Source: PALSA-600 sp963842335
Lineage (GTDB): Bacteria > Actinomycetota > Thermoleophilia > Gaiellales > Gaiellaceae
Assembly: GCA_963842335.1 (NCBI GenBank)
Contig: CAWJGF010000024.1
Span: forward strand, 129,828 to 193,827
Direction of reading: 5' to 3'
DNA length: 64,000 nt
The notes below the pieces were generated by a model that searched no databases, was not told where the DNA came from, and was given only the letters and a program-made list of their open reading frames with translations. Positions 9,933 through 17,407 of the stretch are shown here, in pieces. How positions within the stretch are numbered: position 1 is the first letter of the stretch; each line of letters opens with the position of its first letter. The translations under genes and the position numbers were made by a program.

Positions 9933-11080
9933 CGGTTGAATCGCTCGCGACTGAATCGCTCGTGGACCCGGCGCAGGGCCGCAACTGCCGCGCGGATGTC
10001 GTCCTCGGAGTGCGCGGGCGAGAGCGGCAGCGAAAGCACCTCGCCGCCGGCACGCTCGGACACCGGGAGTGGCGGCTGGTGCGGCGCGAGCCGGCCGCGG
10101 TACGCGCTCAGGAGGTGCACGGGCAGAAAGTGGATCGAGGTGCCGATGTTCTCGTCGGTCAGCGCGGCCTGGTACGCATCACGGGTCGCGCCCGCGCGAC
10201 CGGCGTCGACACGGATCACGTACAGGTGGTTCGCGTGCACGTCGCGCGGGTCTTGGGCAACGGGCTCGATCCCTTCGAGCCCCGCGACTCCCTCGTCGTA
10301 GATCTCGACCTGGAGGCGGCGAATCGCACCGTGCCGTTCGACCTTGTCGAGTTGCACGAGCGCGATCGACGAGAGCACGTCGCTGAGATTCGCCTTGTAG
10401 CCGGGCACGGCGATGTCGTACAGCGAGCCGTGTCCGCGCCGCATCACCCGCAGGTCGTCGAGCGCGTCGGCGAGATCGTCGCGGTTGGTTGCGATCAGCC
10501 CGCCCTCGCCGGCCGCGATGTTCTTCGTCGCGTAGAGCGAGAAGCACGTCAGATCGGAGATCGAGCCGACCTTGCGGCCGCGGTATCGCGACTCGGCGGC
10601 GTGCGCCGCATCCTCGACGACCGGCAGGCCGAACGACGCGAGCGCGTCGAGGTCGGCGGGCTGACCGTAGAGATCGACCGGGACGATCGCCTTCGTCCGC
10701 TCGCCGATGAGCGTCCGCACCTGCTCGGGATCGATGTTCAATGTCTCCTCGAGCACGTCCGCGAAGACGGGCGTGGCGCCACAGTGGACGATGACATTCG
10801 CCGTCGCAGGCCACGTGAGCGAGGTGGTGATCACCTCGTCGCCGGGACCGACGCCGAGCGCGACGAGCGACAGGTGGAGCGCCGCGGTGCACGACGAGAC
10901 CGCGAGGACGTGCTTCGCCTCGAGATAGTCGCGCATCCGCGCCTCGAGCTCTGCGGTGCGCGGGCCCGTCGTCAGCCAGCCCGATCGCAGCGTCTCCGAG
11001 ACGGCCGCGATCTCCTCCTCGGTGATCGCCGGAGGCTGGAACGACAGGAACTCAGTTCGCTTGGAGGAGAGCTCCGGCAT
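9929..11080 (-). CDS. DegT/DnrJ/EryC1/StrS family sugar aminotransferase
   Basis: This PLP-dependent aminotransferase acts on 3- or 4-keto nucleotide sugars (383 aa). The PLP-binding lysine is Lys186 in ATKNIAAGEGG, and the HGSLYDIAVPGYKANLSD segment is typical of the family. N-terminal GWLTTGPRTAELE and SSCTAALHL are also conserved features. It would transaminate the keto-sugar made by the SDR enzyme encoded two genes upstream. Its start lies inside the 3' end of the ATP-grasp gene (29-bp overlap), so the two are tightly linked. Confidence 0.92.
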   Translation of the reverse strand: MPELSSKRTEFLSFQPPAITEEEIAAVSETLRSGWLTTGPRTAELEARMRDYLEAKHVLAVSSCTAALHLSLVALGVGPGDEVITTSLTWPATANVIVHCGATPVFADVLEETLNIDPEQVRTLIGERTKAIVPVDLYGQPADLDALASFGLPVVEDAAHAAESRYRGRKVGSISDLTCFSLYATKNIAAGEGGLIATNRDDLADALDDLRVMRRGHGSLYDIAVPGYKANLSDVLSSIALVQLDKVERHGAIRRLQVEIYDEGVAGLEGIEPVAQDPRDVHANHLYVIRVDAGRAGATRDAYQAALTDENIGTSIHFLPVHLLSAYRGRLAPHQPPLPVSERAGGEVLSLPLSPAHSEDDIRAAVAALRRVHERFSRERFNR

Positions 11081-12263
11081 CCGCGGTGACGAAGCGTATG
11101 CGTTGTGCCGCGGCCTCCGCCCGCGTCACGGCCTGCTCGCGATCCTTGCCAAGCACGAGGACGGCCCCGGCGCGGTCGCCACCGCGGCGCAGCTGGGCGA
11201 ACTCGTACCCCGGTTCTCGGTAGATCCGCACGGATTCGACGCCTTCGAGCCCGTCCGGGACCTCGACACGCTCGAGGACGCCCGCAGGCGCGACGAGGAA
11301 GCGGGTGACAGCGCCTCCGCGCCGGCTCCGGCGCTCCGTGAGCACGAGCTCGCTCCCGAAGGCGGCCGCCAGCGCGAGCCCGTTCAGATCGACGCCGGTG
11401 GCCGCCTGCACGAGCTCGGCGTCGTGACCGCCACCGAGACGTGCGGCGACCTCGATCACCTGCGGCCCGTCGGGGCCGAGCCGCAACTGCGTGTACGACG
11501 GCCCGACCTCGATCCCGAGCGCCGCAACGGCCGCTGCCGCGACGGGCGCGGCCGCTTGCGCATGGGCGGATTCGAAGACGTGGGCCAGCGCGACCCCGAA
11601 TGCCGGCGGATCGGCCGTGATCCGGTCGGTGACTGCGAGGGCAGTGAACCCTGCTGCGCTCGAGAACCCGACCACGGTCACCTCCGGCCCGTCCACCAGC
11701 TCCTCGACGAGCGCGAGGCCGTTGCGCGCGGCGCTGCGCGCCGTCGCAATCGCGGCCGGAAGCTGCGCGGGGTCCTCGACGAGCGTCAGACCCTTCTGCC
11801 CCTGGCGGTCGGGCGCCTTCACGACCACCGGCCCCGTCACGGGCGGTAGTGGATCCTCGCCGCCGACCACCCACGAGCGGGGCTGGGGGATGCCGGCCTC
11901 GGCGAGCCGCTCACGCTGGCGAAGCTTGTTCGTCGCGACGACCGCGGTGGCCGGCGTGATCGGATGCGCCAGGCCGAGCCGCTCGGCGATGCGCGCCGCG
12001 ACGCCGACCGGCCAGTCGGTGCCCGGCGAGATCAGCCCGTCGATGCCGAGCGCACCGGCGAGCCGCTCGACGCCCGCCTCGTCCTCGGTCGAGAGGATGC
12101 AGCGGCGGTCGGCGAACTCGAAGCCGGGCGCGGCCGGATCACGGTCGACGACAGCGACCCAGAGGCCGCGCTCGCGCGCCGCTTCGAGCAGCCCGAGCTG
12201 TGCGGGACCGGCCCCTAGGACGAGTAGGCGCGGGTTTCCCGCGCGAGAATCGCTCTCCACCAC
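11052..12263 (-). CDS. ATP-grasp domain ligase of a glycan cluster
   Basis: This 403-aa protein has an N-terminal Rossmann-like pre-ATP-grasp domain (RLLVLGAGPAQLGLLEAA). A carbamoyl-phosphate-synthase-like ATP-grasp domain follows, with VVVKAPDRQGQKGL as the nucleotide-binding loop and VIEVAARLGGGHDAE as the Mg-binding strand. Such enzymes join a carboxylate to an amine through an acyl-phosphate. Sitting directly before a DegT aminotransferase, it may attach an acid or amino acid to the amino-sugar (inference). GTG at 12263 or 12260 is the only sensible start, although it overlaps the SDR gene by almost 50 bp. A paralogue is encoded at 23400-24608. Confidence 0.82.
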   Translation of the reverse strand: MVESDSRAGNPRLLVLGAGPAQLGLLEAARERGLWVAVVDRDPAAPGFEFADRRCILSTEDEAGVERLAGALGIDGLISPGTDWPVGVAARIAERLGLAHPITPATAVVATNKLRQRERLAEAGIPQPRSWVVGGEDPLPPVTGPVVVKAPDRQGQKGLTLVEDPAQLPAAIATARSAARNGLALVEELVDGPEVTVVGFSSAAGFTALAVTDRITADPPAFGVALAHVFESAHAQAAAPVAAAAVAALGIEVGPSYTQLRLGPDGPQVIEVAARLGGGHDAELVQAATGVDLNGLALAAAFGSELVLTERRSRRGGAVTRFLVAPAGVLERVEVPDGLEGVESVRIYREPGYEFAQLRRGGDRAGAVLVLGKDREQAVTRAEAAAQRIRFVTADAGALLQAN

Positions 12264-13213
12264 GCCTCATTGTCGCGATACCACGCGACGGTGCGCTCGA
12301 GGCCGTCCTCGAAGCTCGTGCGGGCTTGCCAATCGAGAAGACGCTGGGCCTTCTCGGTCGAGCCGATGTGGCGGTCGACCTGACCCAGCCGCTCGGGAAC
12401 GTGCGCGCGCAACTCGGCCGGCTTACCCAGCACCTCGAGCACGCTGCCGGCAATGTCGTTCACCGAGATGTCGACGCCGGTAGCGATGTTCAGCACCTCC
12501 CCGGCGAGTCGCTCTATCGGCGCGTCGATCACGCGCTCGATCGCCTCGGCATCGTCGGCGACGTAGAGCCAGTCGCGCGATGCATGCCCGTCGCCGTGGA
12601 TCGTCAGAGGCTCGTCTGCGAGCGCCTGCGTGATGAAGCGCGGTACGACCTTCTCGGGGTGCTGCCTGGGCCCGTAGTTGTTGAACGGGCGGACGATCAC
12701 GATCGGCAGGTCGTAGGTCGTCCAGTACGAGTAGGCGAGCCGGTCGGCACCCGCCTTCGTCGCCGCGTACGGCGAGCGCGGCTTCAGTGCGTGCTCCTCG
12801 TCCATCGGAGCCGACTCAGCGGTGCCGTAGACCTCGGACGACGAGATGAGGATGAACCGCTCGACAGGCGTGACGCGAATCGCGTCGAGCAGGATCTGCG
12901 TGCCCTCGACGTTCGTCGTCACGAACTCGGAGGCCCCGTGCTCGATCGACTTCTCGACGTGCGACTCGGCCGCCGCGTTCACGATCACGTCGACGCCCTC
13001 GACGAGCTCGCGCACGAGCGCGGTGTCGCGAATGTCGCCGTGCACGAAGGAGAGCCGTGGATGGCTCATCACGTCGGCGAGGTTCTCGAGATTGCCGGCG
13101 TAGGTGAGCGCGTCGAGCGTGACGACCTCGTACGGCGTCGCGTCGAGCAGGTGCCGGATGAAGTTCGAGGAGATGAAACCCGCCCCACCCGTCACCAGAA
13201 CCCTCTTGCTCAC
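12215..13213 (-). CDS. NAD-dependent sugar-nucleotide epimerase/dehydratase (dTDP-glucose 4,6-dehydratase-like)
   Basis: This extended SDR enzyme has 332 aa. Its NAD-binding loop is TGGAGFISSNF, and the catalytic Tyr149-x3-Lys153 pair sits in YAATK. Overall it reads like RmlB (ALTYAGNLENL, AAESHVEKSI, RPFNNYGPRQHPEK). However, the segment before Glu127 is SSSEVYG, whereas true dTDP-glucose dehydratases have Asp-Glu there. It may therefore act on another nucleotide sugar, or be a related dehydratase or decarboxylase. The GTG start overlaps the GT2 stop (GTGA); earlier in-frame codons lie within that gene. It probably supplies a keto-sugar for the downstream DegT enzyme. Confidence 0.85.
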   Translation of the reverse strand: MSKRVLVTGGAGFISSNFIRHLLDATPYEVVTLDALTYAGNLENLADVMSHPRLSFVHGDIRDTALVRELVEGVDVIVNAAAESHVEKSIEHGASEFVTTNVEGTQILLDAIRVTPVERFILISSSEVYGTAESAPMDEEHALKPRSPYAATKAGADRLAYSYWTTYDLPIVIVRPFNNYGPRQHPEKVVPRFITQALADEPLTIHGDGHASRDWLYVADDAEAIERVIDAPIERLAGEVLNIATGVDISVNDIAGSVLEVLGKPAELRAHVPERLGQVDRHIGSTEKAQRLLDWQARTSFEDGLERTVAWYRDNEAWWRAILARETRAYSS

Positions 13214-14112
13214 AACTCCTCCTCGATGGTGTACAGGGGCCTGCCCTCGACGTCCCGCTGGATCCGCCCCAGTGACTCCCCGATCAGCGCGAGGACGAAT
13301 CCCTGGATGCCCAGCACGAGAACAATGCCTGCTCCCGCGAACAGCGGGCCGGGGAAGTTCGCGTTCACGATCCAATAGACGACGCCGTAGACGCCCAGCG
13401 CCGCCGCGGCCAGCGAGCAGACCAGGCCGAGCGAGACGCCGATCCACTGCACCGGCTGCGGCCAGAAGCCGGCGACGACATGAAGCGCGAGCCGGACGAG
13501 CCGGAGCGGCGAGTAGCGCGACCCCGAACTCGACGCGGCGTGCGAGACGTCGACCTCCTCGACGGACACCCCGGTCGAGACGACGAGCGCCTTCGTGAAC
13601 TTCTGCCGCCCGATCGCGCCGAGCATCGGCTCGATCGCACCGCGCCGGTAGCCGTTGAATGCGCAACCGAAGTCGGCAATGTGCACGCCGGTGAACCGGC
13701 GGAGGAGCCCGTTGATCACCCGGCTCGGCAGCGTGCGGCCGGGCGAATCGTGCCGGGCGATGCGGCGCCCCGACGCAACATCGGCCCGATCGAGTGCAGC
13801 GAGGAGCTTCGGGATATCCTCCGGCTCGTTCTGCAGGTCGCCGTCCATCGTGACGATGAGATCGCCGCGCGCGCGGACGAGGCCGGCGTGCATCGCGGGG
13901 TGCTGGCCGAAGTTGCGCTTGAAGCGTACGACGCGCATGCGCGCATCCCCTTCGTGGAGAGTGCGCAGGCGCGCAAAGGTCGCGTCGGTGGAGCCGTCGT
14001 CGATGAAGATGACCTCCCAGTCGCGACCTTCGAGCGACGAGGCGATACGCCGGTAGAGCTCCTCGACGGCACCCTCCTCGTTCAGCACCGTGACGACGAC
14101 GGAAACGTCCAT
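13210..14112 (-). CDS. GtrB/DPM-like polyprenyl-phosphate glycosyltransferase (GT2)
   Basis: This GT2 enzyme has 300 aa: a cytoplasmic GT-A domain (residues 1-215) and two C-terminal membrane helices. Diagnostic segments are VTVLNEEGAVEEL, IDDGSTDAT, VRFKRNFGQHPAMHAG and MDGDLQNEPEDIP. Such enzymes charge undecaprenyl phosphate with a sugar, giving a donor for extracytoplasmic GT-C transferases like the one suggested at 6220-8073. The ATG start overlaps the preceding stop by one base (TGATG). It is the second gene of the minus-strand run that begins at 14900. Confidence 0.88.
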   Translation of the reverse strand: MDVSVVVTVLNEEGAVEELYRRIASSLEGRDWEVIFIDDGSTDATFARLRTLHEGDARMRVVRFKRNFGQHPAMHAGLVRARGDLIVTMDGDLQNEPEDIPKLLAALDRADVASGRRIARHDSPGRTLPSRVINGLLRRFTGVHIADFGCAFNGYRRGAIEPMLGAIGRQKFTKALVVSTGVSVEEVDVSHAASSSGSRYSPLRLVRLALHVVAGFWPQPVQWIGVSLGLVCSLAAAALGVYGVVYWIVNANFPGPLFAGAGIVLVLGIQGFVLALIGESLGRIQRDVEGRPLYTIEEEL

Positions 14113-14900
14113 CAGGAGAACACGACCCGTCGAGCAGCCAAATCGAAGGTCACGGCATGGCGCCGCAGGAACGCGTCTCCGATGAGGCCCTCGTAGCGAA
14201 TGTCCTGGAACATCACGTCGGGATCTTCCTGGGCGAGCTCCGGCGCACCGGCCGGATGGATGCGGCCGCGGATCGAGCCGAACCTGCGCGTGTAGACGTG
14301 ACCGGTCTCGTCGCGCCCGTCGACGACCCGGAGACGCGGATCGTCGAGCGCCACGCCGACGTCAGCCGCGAGGCTCTCGTCGAGGATGAGGACGTCGCTG
14401 CCCATGTCGATCTCGACCTCGACCGTTCGGCCGTTCGGCAGGACGAGCGGCATGAACGCGGTCGCATCCGGCCCGTCGCTTTCGACCCGGATATCGATCG
14501 ACGCGCCCCCACCGGGAGCGCCGATATAGACGACGCCACGCGGGTAGTCGACGGTGAAGGGCGACTCCGCGAAGAATGCAAGGGAGAGGAAGCCATCGAG
14601 GTCGGCGACCTCCGGCGGAAAGCCCGACGTGTCGAGAATCCCGATGGGCAGCACTTCACGATGAAGGGTGTCGAACGTGAGCGCCGGCAGTGTTGCGAGC
14701 GGCAGCGTGACCGCCTGCCCCGACATCCGCCGGCCCGTGAACGTCTCCGGCCCCGGCTCGAGCCCGAGCCGCTCGGCGAAGCGGTCCGTCACGAGCGTCA
14801 ACCCGATGCCCGAGTCGAGAATGAACCGCGTGTCGTGGCCACCTGCGGTGACAGGCACTGTGACCAGATGGTGGAGGTACTCGAAGGGCGCCCCCGGCAT
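14112..14900 (-). CDS. Aspartic-protease-like protein with two tandem retropepsin-type lobes
   Basis: This protein of about 262 aa contains two copies of a retropepsin-like half. Lobe 1 has FILDSGIGLTLV (DSG) and ends with LDGFLSLAFF...FTVDYPRGVVYIG. Lobe 2 has VEIDMGSDVLIL (DMG) and ends with YEGLIGDAFLRR...VTFDLAARRVVFS. Bacterial clan AA proteins usually have one lobe and dimerise, so this looks like a fused pseudo-dimer. Thr of the classic DTG is replaced in both lobes (by Ser and Met), and the lobe 1 flap-side Gly is lost, so activity is uncertain. No signal peptide is seen. It opens the minus-strand operon. Confidence 0.7.
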   Translation of the reverse strand: MPGAPFEYLHHLVTVPVTAGGHDTRFILDSGIGLTLVTDRFAERLGLEPGPETFTGRRMSGQAVTLPLATLPALTFDTLHREVLPIGILDTSGFPPEVADLDGFLSLAFFAESPFTVDYPRGVVYIGAPGGGASIDIRVESDGPDATAFMPLVLPNGRTVEVEIDMGSDVLILDESLAADVGVALDDPRLRVVDGRDETGHVYTRRFGSIRGRIHPAGAPELAQEDPDVMFQDIRYEGLIGDAFLRRHAVTFDLAARRVVFS

Positions 14901-14972
14901 CGCGGACGACGCTACAGCACCCCGAACACCCGGCTCACAGGACGCTAACCGGCGCCGCTTAGGGTCGCACCG

Positions 14973-15392
14973 GTGCAGGCAGGCAATCAGGTCGGCGATG
15001 TCGTGCTCGAGCGCGGCATCTATCGCGGACAACGTGCGCCGGACGTTCCCGCACCGCGTCGTCGGCCAGTGGGACGGGCGCGTCGGCATCTACTGCGCCC
15101 CGGGCAACGAGAGCAAGGCAATGCGACGAGGCCCGGACGGCTGCCTGAAGCGCTGGGTCACGGACAAACCGCCGATCGACACCGCATGGAGCAGACGCAT
15201 CTCTTGCGCTTCGAGGAGGCGACCGAGCTCGGGATCTGGACGCGCGCCGAGGCCGCGAGGATTCGCGCCGAGGGCGACCGCGTGATCGCCTCTGCGCGTT
15301 GCCGACCGGCGGGGCCGACCGGCGGGGAGCACTGGCGGCCGCCTGCCGCGTCGGGCCTGCTGCGACTACCGAAGGGCTCGGATGTGGTCTGA
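14973..15392 (+). pseudogene. Decayed DUF402 gene (two frameshifts and an internal deletion)
   Basis: The DUF402 fold can be followed only by switching frames. Frame 3 gives GDVVLERGIYRGQ at 14991-15032. Frame 1 then gives VRRTFPHRVVGQWDGRVGIY and on to TDKPPIDTAW, ending near 15188. Frame 3 returns with EQTHLLRFEEATELGIW and a recognisable DUF402 C-terminus (AEAARIRAEGDRVIA, then SDVV and a stop at 15392). Compared with the intact neighbours, about 60 codons covering the WYVNL...WEWKD core are missing between HLLRF and EEATEL. Sequencing error could explain the shifts but not the deletion. It lies directly upstream of an intact paralogue, whose ATG overlaps its stop region. Confidence 0.7.
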
Positions 15393-15954
15393 GGGCGAGG
15401 TGATCCTGCGCCGCGAGGTGCTGAACGACGGCCGGGCGTGGATCGAGTTCCCCGTCATCGTCGTGCGCGATGCCCCGGAGCTCCTAGCGACCTACATCGC
15501 CGAGGGCACGGCGTTCTCGTTCCCGGAGGGCACGTTCCCGACACCGGACGGGCGCCATCCGTGGCACGGTCGCGCCCGCTGGCAGGGTCACGGCGTCCTG
15601 ATGCTGCAGCGCCCGGGCGACGCGCATGCGATCTGGGTCTTCTGGGACGGCCCGGAGCGCGCATTCCACGGCTGGTACGTGAACCTGCAGGAGCCCTTCC
15701 GGCGCACCGGGCGTGGTTACGACACGCAGGACCTCGAGCTCGACATCTGGGTGCCCGCCGCGGGTGGCTGGGAATGGAAGGATGCGGAGGTGCTCGACGA
15801 GCGAATCCGCGAAGGCCGTTACACGGTCGAGCAGGTCGAGGAGACCTGGGCCGAGGGCCGCCGCGTGGTCGCGGAGCTCGACGCGGGCCGGCGCTGGTGG
15901 GACCCGGGCTGGGCTCACTGGGAGCCCGACCCGGCGTGGCGCTCCCGGGCATGA
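15382..15954 (+). CDS. DUF402 domain protein
   Basis: This 190-aa protein consists of a complete DUF402 domain (FomD/Ntdp-like fold). Conserved features are GWYVNLQEPFRR near residue 95, a following acidic YDTQDLELDIWV strand, WEWKDAEVLDE, and the C-terminal WEPDPAW. Characterised relatives are nucleoside di/triphosphate phosphatases (Ntdp) or the fosfomycin-cluster phosphatase FomD, which bind metal through Tyr and acidic residues of this core. A phosphatase role is therefore plausible but not proven. It is the middle member of a three-gene DUF402 cluster. Confidence 0.75.
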   Translation: MWSEGEVILRREVLNDGRAWIEFPVIVVRDAPELLATYIAEGTAFSFPEGTFPTPDGRHPWHGRARWQGHGVLMLQRPGDAHAIWVFWDGPERAFHGWYVNLQEPFRRTGRGYDTQDLELDIWVPAAGGWEWKDAEVLDERIREGRYTVEQVEETWAEGRRVVAELDAGRRWWDPGWAHWEPDPAWRSRA

Positions 15955-15965
15955 CCGTTTCGCGC

Positions 15966-16083
15966 ACGTCCGGTATCAGACACGCGCACGAACGAGTGAC
16001 GCCTTCGTGACAGGACTGTCACCGGTGCGGCATCAGACCGACCAACATTCGGCTTCGCGCGGGACACGTCCGGTGTCAGACAC
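15966..16083 (+). repeat. Two copies of an 18-nt dispersed repeat spaced exactly 100 nt
   Basis: The sequence ACGTCCGGTRTCAGACAC occurs at 15966-15983 and 16066-16083, with 17 of 18 bases identical. Its core GTGTC-A-GACAC is a perfect palindrome in the second copy. A degenerate third version (CACCGGTGCGGCATCAGAC) lies between them. The reverse complement of the same core occurs at 59825-59842. This intergenic stretch between two DUF402 genes otherwise holds no gene. Confidence 0.6.
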
Positions 16084-16089
16084 CTGCGT

Positions 16090-17172
16090 ATGGCGTTCCG
16101 GCAACGCGGACGCCTCGTGAACGTCGCACGCCGAGAGCTGCACCGCGGCCGCGTCTGGCGCATCGTCGCGGCGCGCCACATCGGCGTGCACGAAGGCTTC
16201 GACGTTCTGTGGCACCCGGAGGGCATCCCCGTCTACCGGCCGTTTGCCGACGGGCGTCAGTTGCGCATTCCCGGCGAGGTCGATTGGCAGCTCGAGTCGA
16301 TCCCGTCGGAGGTTGCGAGCATCGGATTCGTCCGCCCGGGCGACCGTCACTCGTTGTGGCTGCACTTCCGCGCCGGCACCTTCGAGAGCTGGTACGTGAA
16401 TCTCGAACGTGCGAGCACCTGGAACGGACCTTGCTTCGACTACGTGGACGAGAAGCTCGACCTCGTCGTCGATGCAGACGGCACCGTCCACTGGAAGGAC
16501 GTCGACGAGCTCGAGGAAGCAGCGCGCACCGGTCACCTCGACGCGAACGAGGTGCGCGCGGAAGCGGAGAGAATCCTGGCCGCGCCGTCCTGGCCGACGG
16601 GCTGGGAGAGCTTCACGCCTGACCCTGCGTGGTCCGCCCCCGAGCTGCCGGTGGGCTGGCAGGCGCCGCCGCTTTGCTCCGAGCGCTTCGAGCTCCTGCC
16701 GCTCCGCGAGCGTGACCTCGACGACTACGCAGGACTTCGCGGCGATCCCCGGACGCGTGTGCATTCGAGCACCGGCGTGCCGCGGACGCGGGAAGAGGCT
16801 GAGGCGGAGCTCGAGCACTCGAACGCCGCCTGGCGGGAGCACGGGTTCGGCACCTGGTGCCTTCGCGACCTGAACGGGACCTTCGCCGGCGTGATCGTGG
16901 CTGTGCCAGGCCGCAAGGATCCGGAAACTCTCGAAGTCGGCTGGGTGCTCGCCCCCGACCACTGGGGACGCGGCCTTGCAACCGAGGCCGCGCGGCTCGT
17001 CGTCGCCGATCTCTTCCAGCGAGCCGAAGTCGAGCGCGTCACCGCGTTCCTGCGCGTCGAGAACGACGCGTCGCGCCGGGTCGCCGAGAAACTCGGGATG
17101 ACACACAGCGAGACGCTTCCCGGCGCCCGCAGCGCAGGGGTCGAGCGGTACGACCTTCGGAGCCCAGGCTGA
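16090..17172 (+). CDS. DUF402-GNAT fusion protein
   Basis: This 360-aa protein has two domains. Residues 1-190 form a DUF402 domain (ESWYVNLERAS, WKDVDELEEA, FTPDPAW). Residues about 195-360 form a RimJ/RimL-type GNAT acetyltransferase, starting at CSERFELLPLRERDLDDY and carrying the acetyl-CoA loop HWGRGLATEAARLVV and the closing R-V-A-E-K-L-G-M segment. The linkage of a putative nucleotide phosphatase with an acetyltransferase is unusual; the acetyl acceptor is unknown. The ATG at 16090 follows closely on a dispersed repeat and no strong ribosome-binding site is visible, so the start is moderately sure. Confidence 0.8.
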   Translation: MAFRQRGRLVNVARRELHRGRVWRIVAARHIGVHEGFDVLWHPEGIPVYRPFADGRQLRIPGEVDWQLESIPSEVASIGFVRPGDRHSLWLHFRAGTFESWYVNLERASTWNGPCFDYVDEKLDLVVDADGTVHWKDVDELEEAARTGHLDANEVRAEAERILAAPSWPTGWESFTPDPAWSAPELPVGWQAPPLCSERFELLPLRERDLDDYAGLRGDPRTRVHSSTGVPRTREEAEAELEHSNAAWREHGFGTWCLRDLNGTFAGVIVAVPGRKDPETLEVGWVLAPDHWGRGLATEAARLVVADLFQRAEVERVTAFLRVENDASRRVAEKLGMTHSETLPGARSAGVERYDLRSPG

Positions 17173-17208
17173 CCGCGACGTTCGGCCACGAGCCTGCGCG
17201 TCTCTTTC

Positions 17209-17352
17209 GTGGTGCTCGCGCTGATCGCCGGCTGTGTCGCCGTCGCTGCGACGCGGCTCCGGTTCGCCGGGCCACCGGTCCCCGAACCGCCTCTTCGTAA
17301 CGCAACCGCACCAACAGTGCAACAAGAGCGAAAAGGACACTTTCGCCGGTGA
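17209..17352 (+). CDS. Possible small lipoprotein-like ORF (47 aa)
   Basis: An open frame of 48 codons between the GNAT fusion gene and the lamin-tail gene encodes a hydrophobic N-terminus VVLALIAGCVAVAA with a lipobox-like L-I-A-G-C, then a Pro-rich tail. The start is doubtful (GTG 17209 or 17212, or CTG 17194) and there is no clear ribosome-binding site. The second half has weak third-position GC, unlike neighbouring genes. It may be a real small exported peptide or chance coding. Confidence 0.28.
   Translation: MVLALIAGCVAVAATRLRFAGPPVPEPPLRNATAPTVQQERKGHFRR
17328..17346 (+). other. Small hairpin in the leader of the lamin-tail gene
   Basis: GCGAAA (17328-17333) pairs with TTTCGC (17341-17346) around a 7-nt loop, in a relatively AT-rich stretch about 60 nt before the ATG at 17408. 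It might be a leader structure, but its small size makes chance possible. Confidence 0.25.
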
Positions 17353-17407
17353 CGGCGAGCAGTTACCACGGACAGGAACACATTCCTCGTCGAAACGGAG
17401 CTGCCAC

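Noticed and set aside
17300..17407. A c-di-GMP-type riboswitch in the lamin-tail gene leader
   Set aside because: Only a small hairpin is present; the conserved riboswitch core sequences could not be found.
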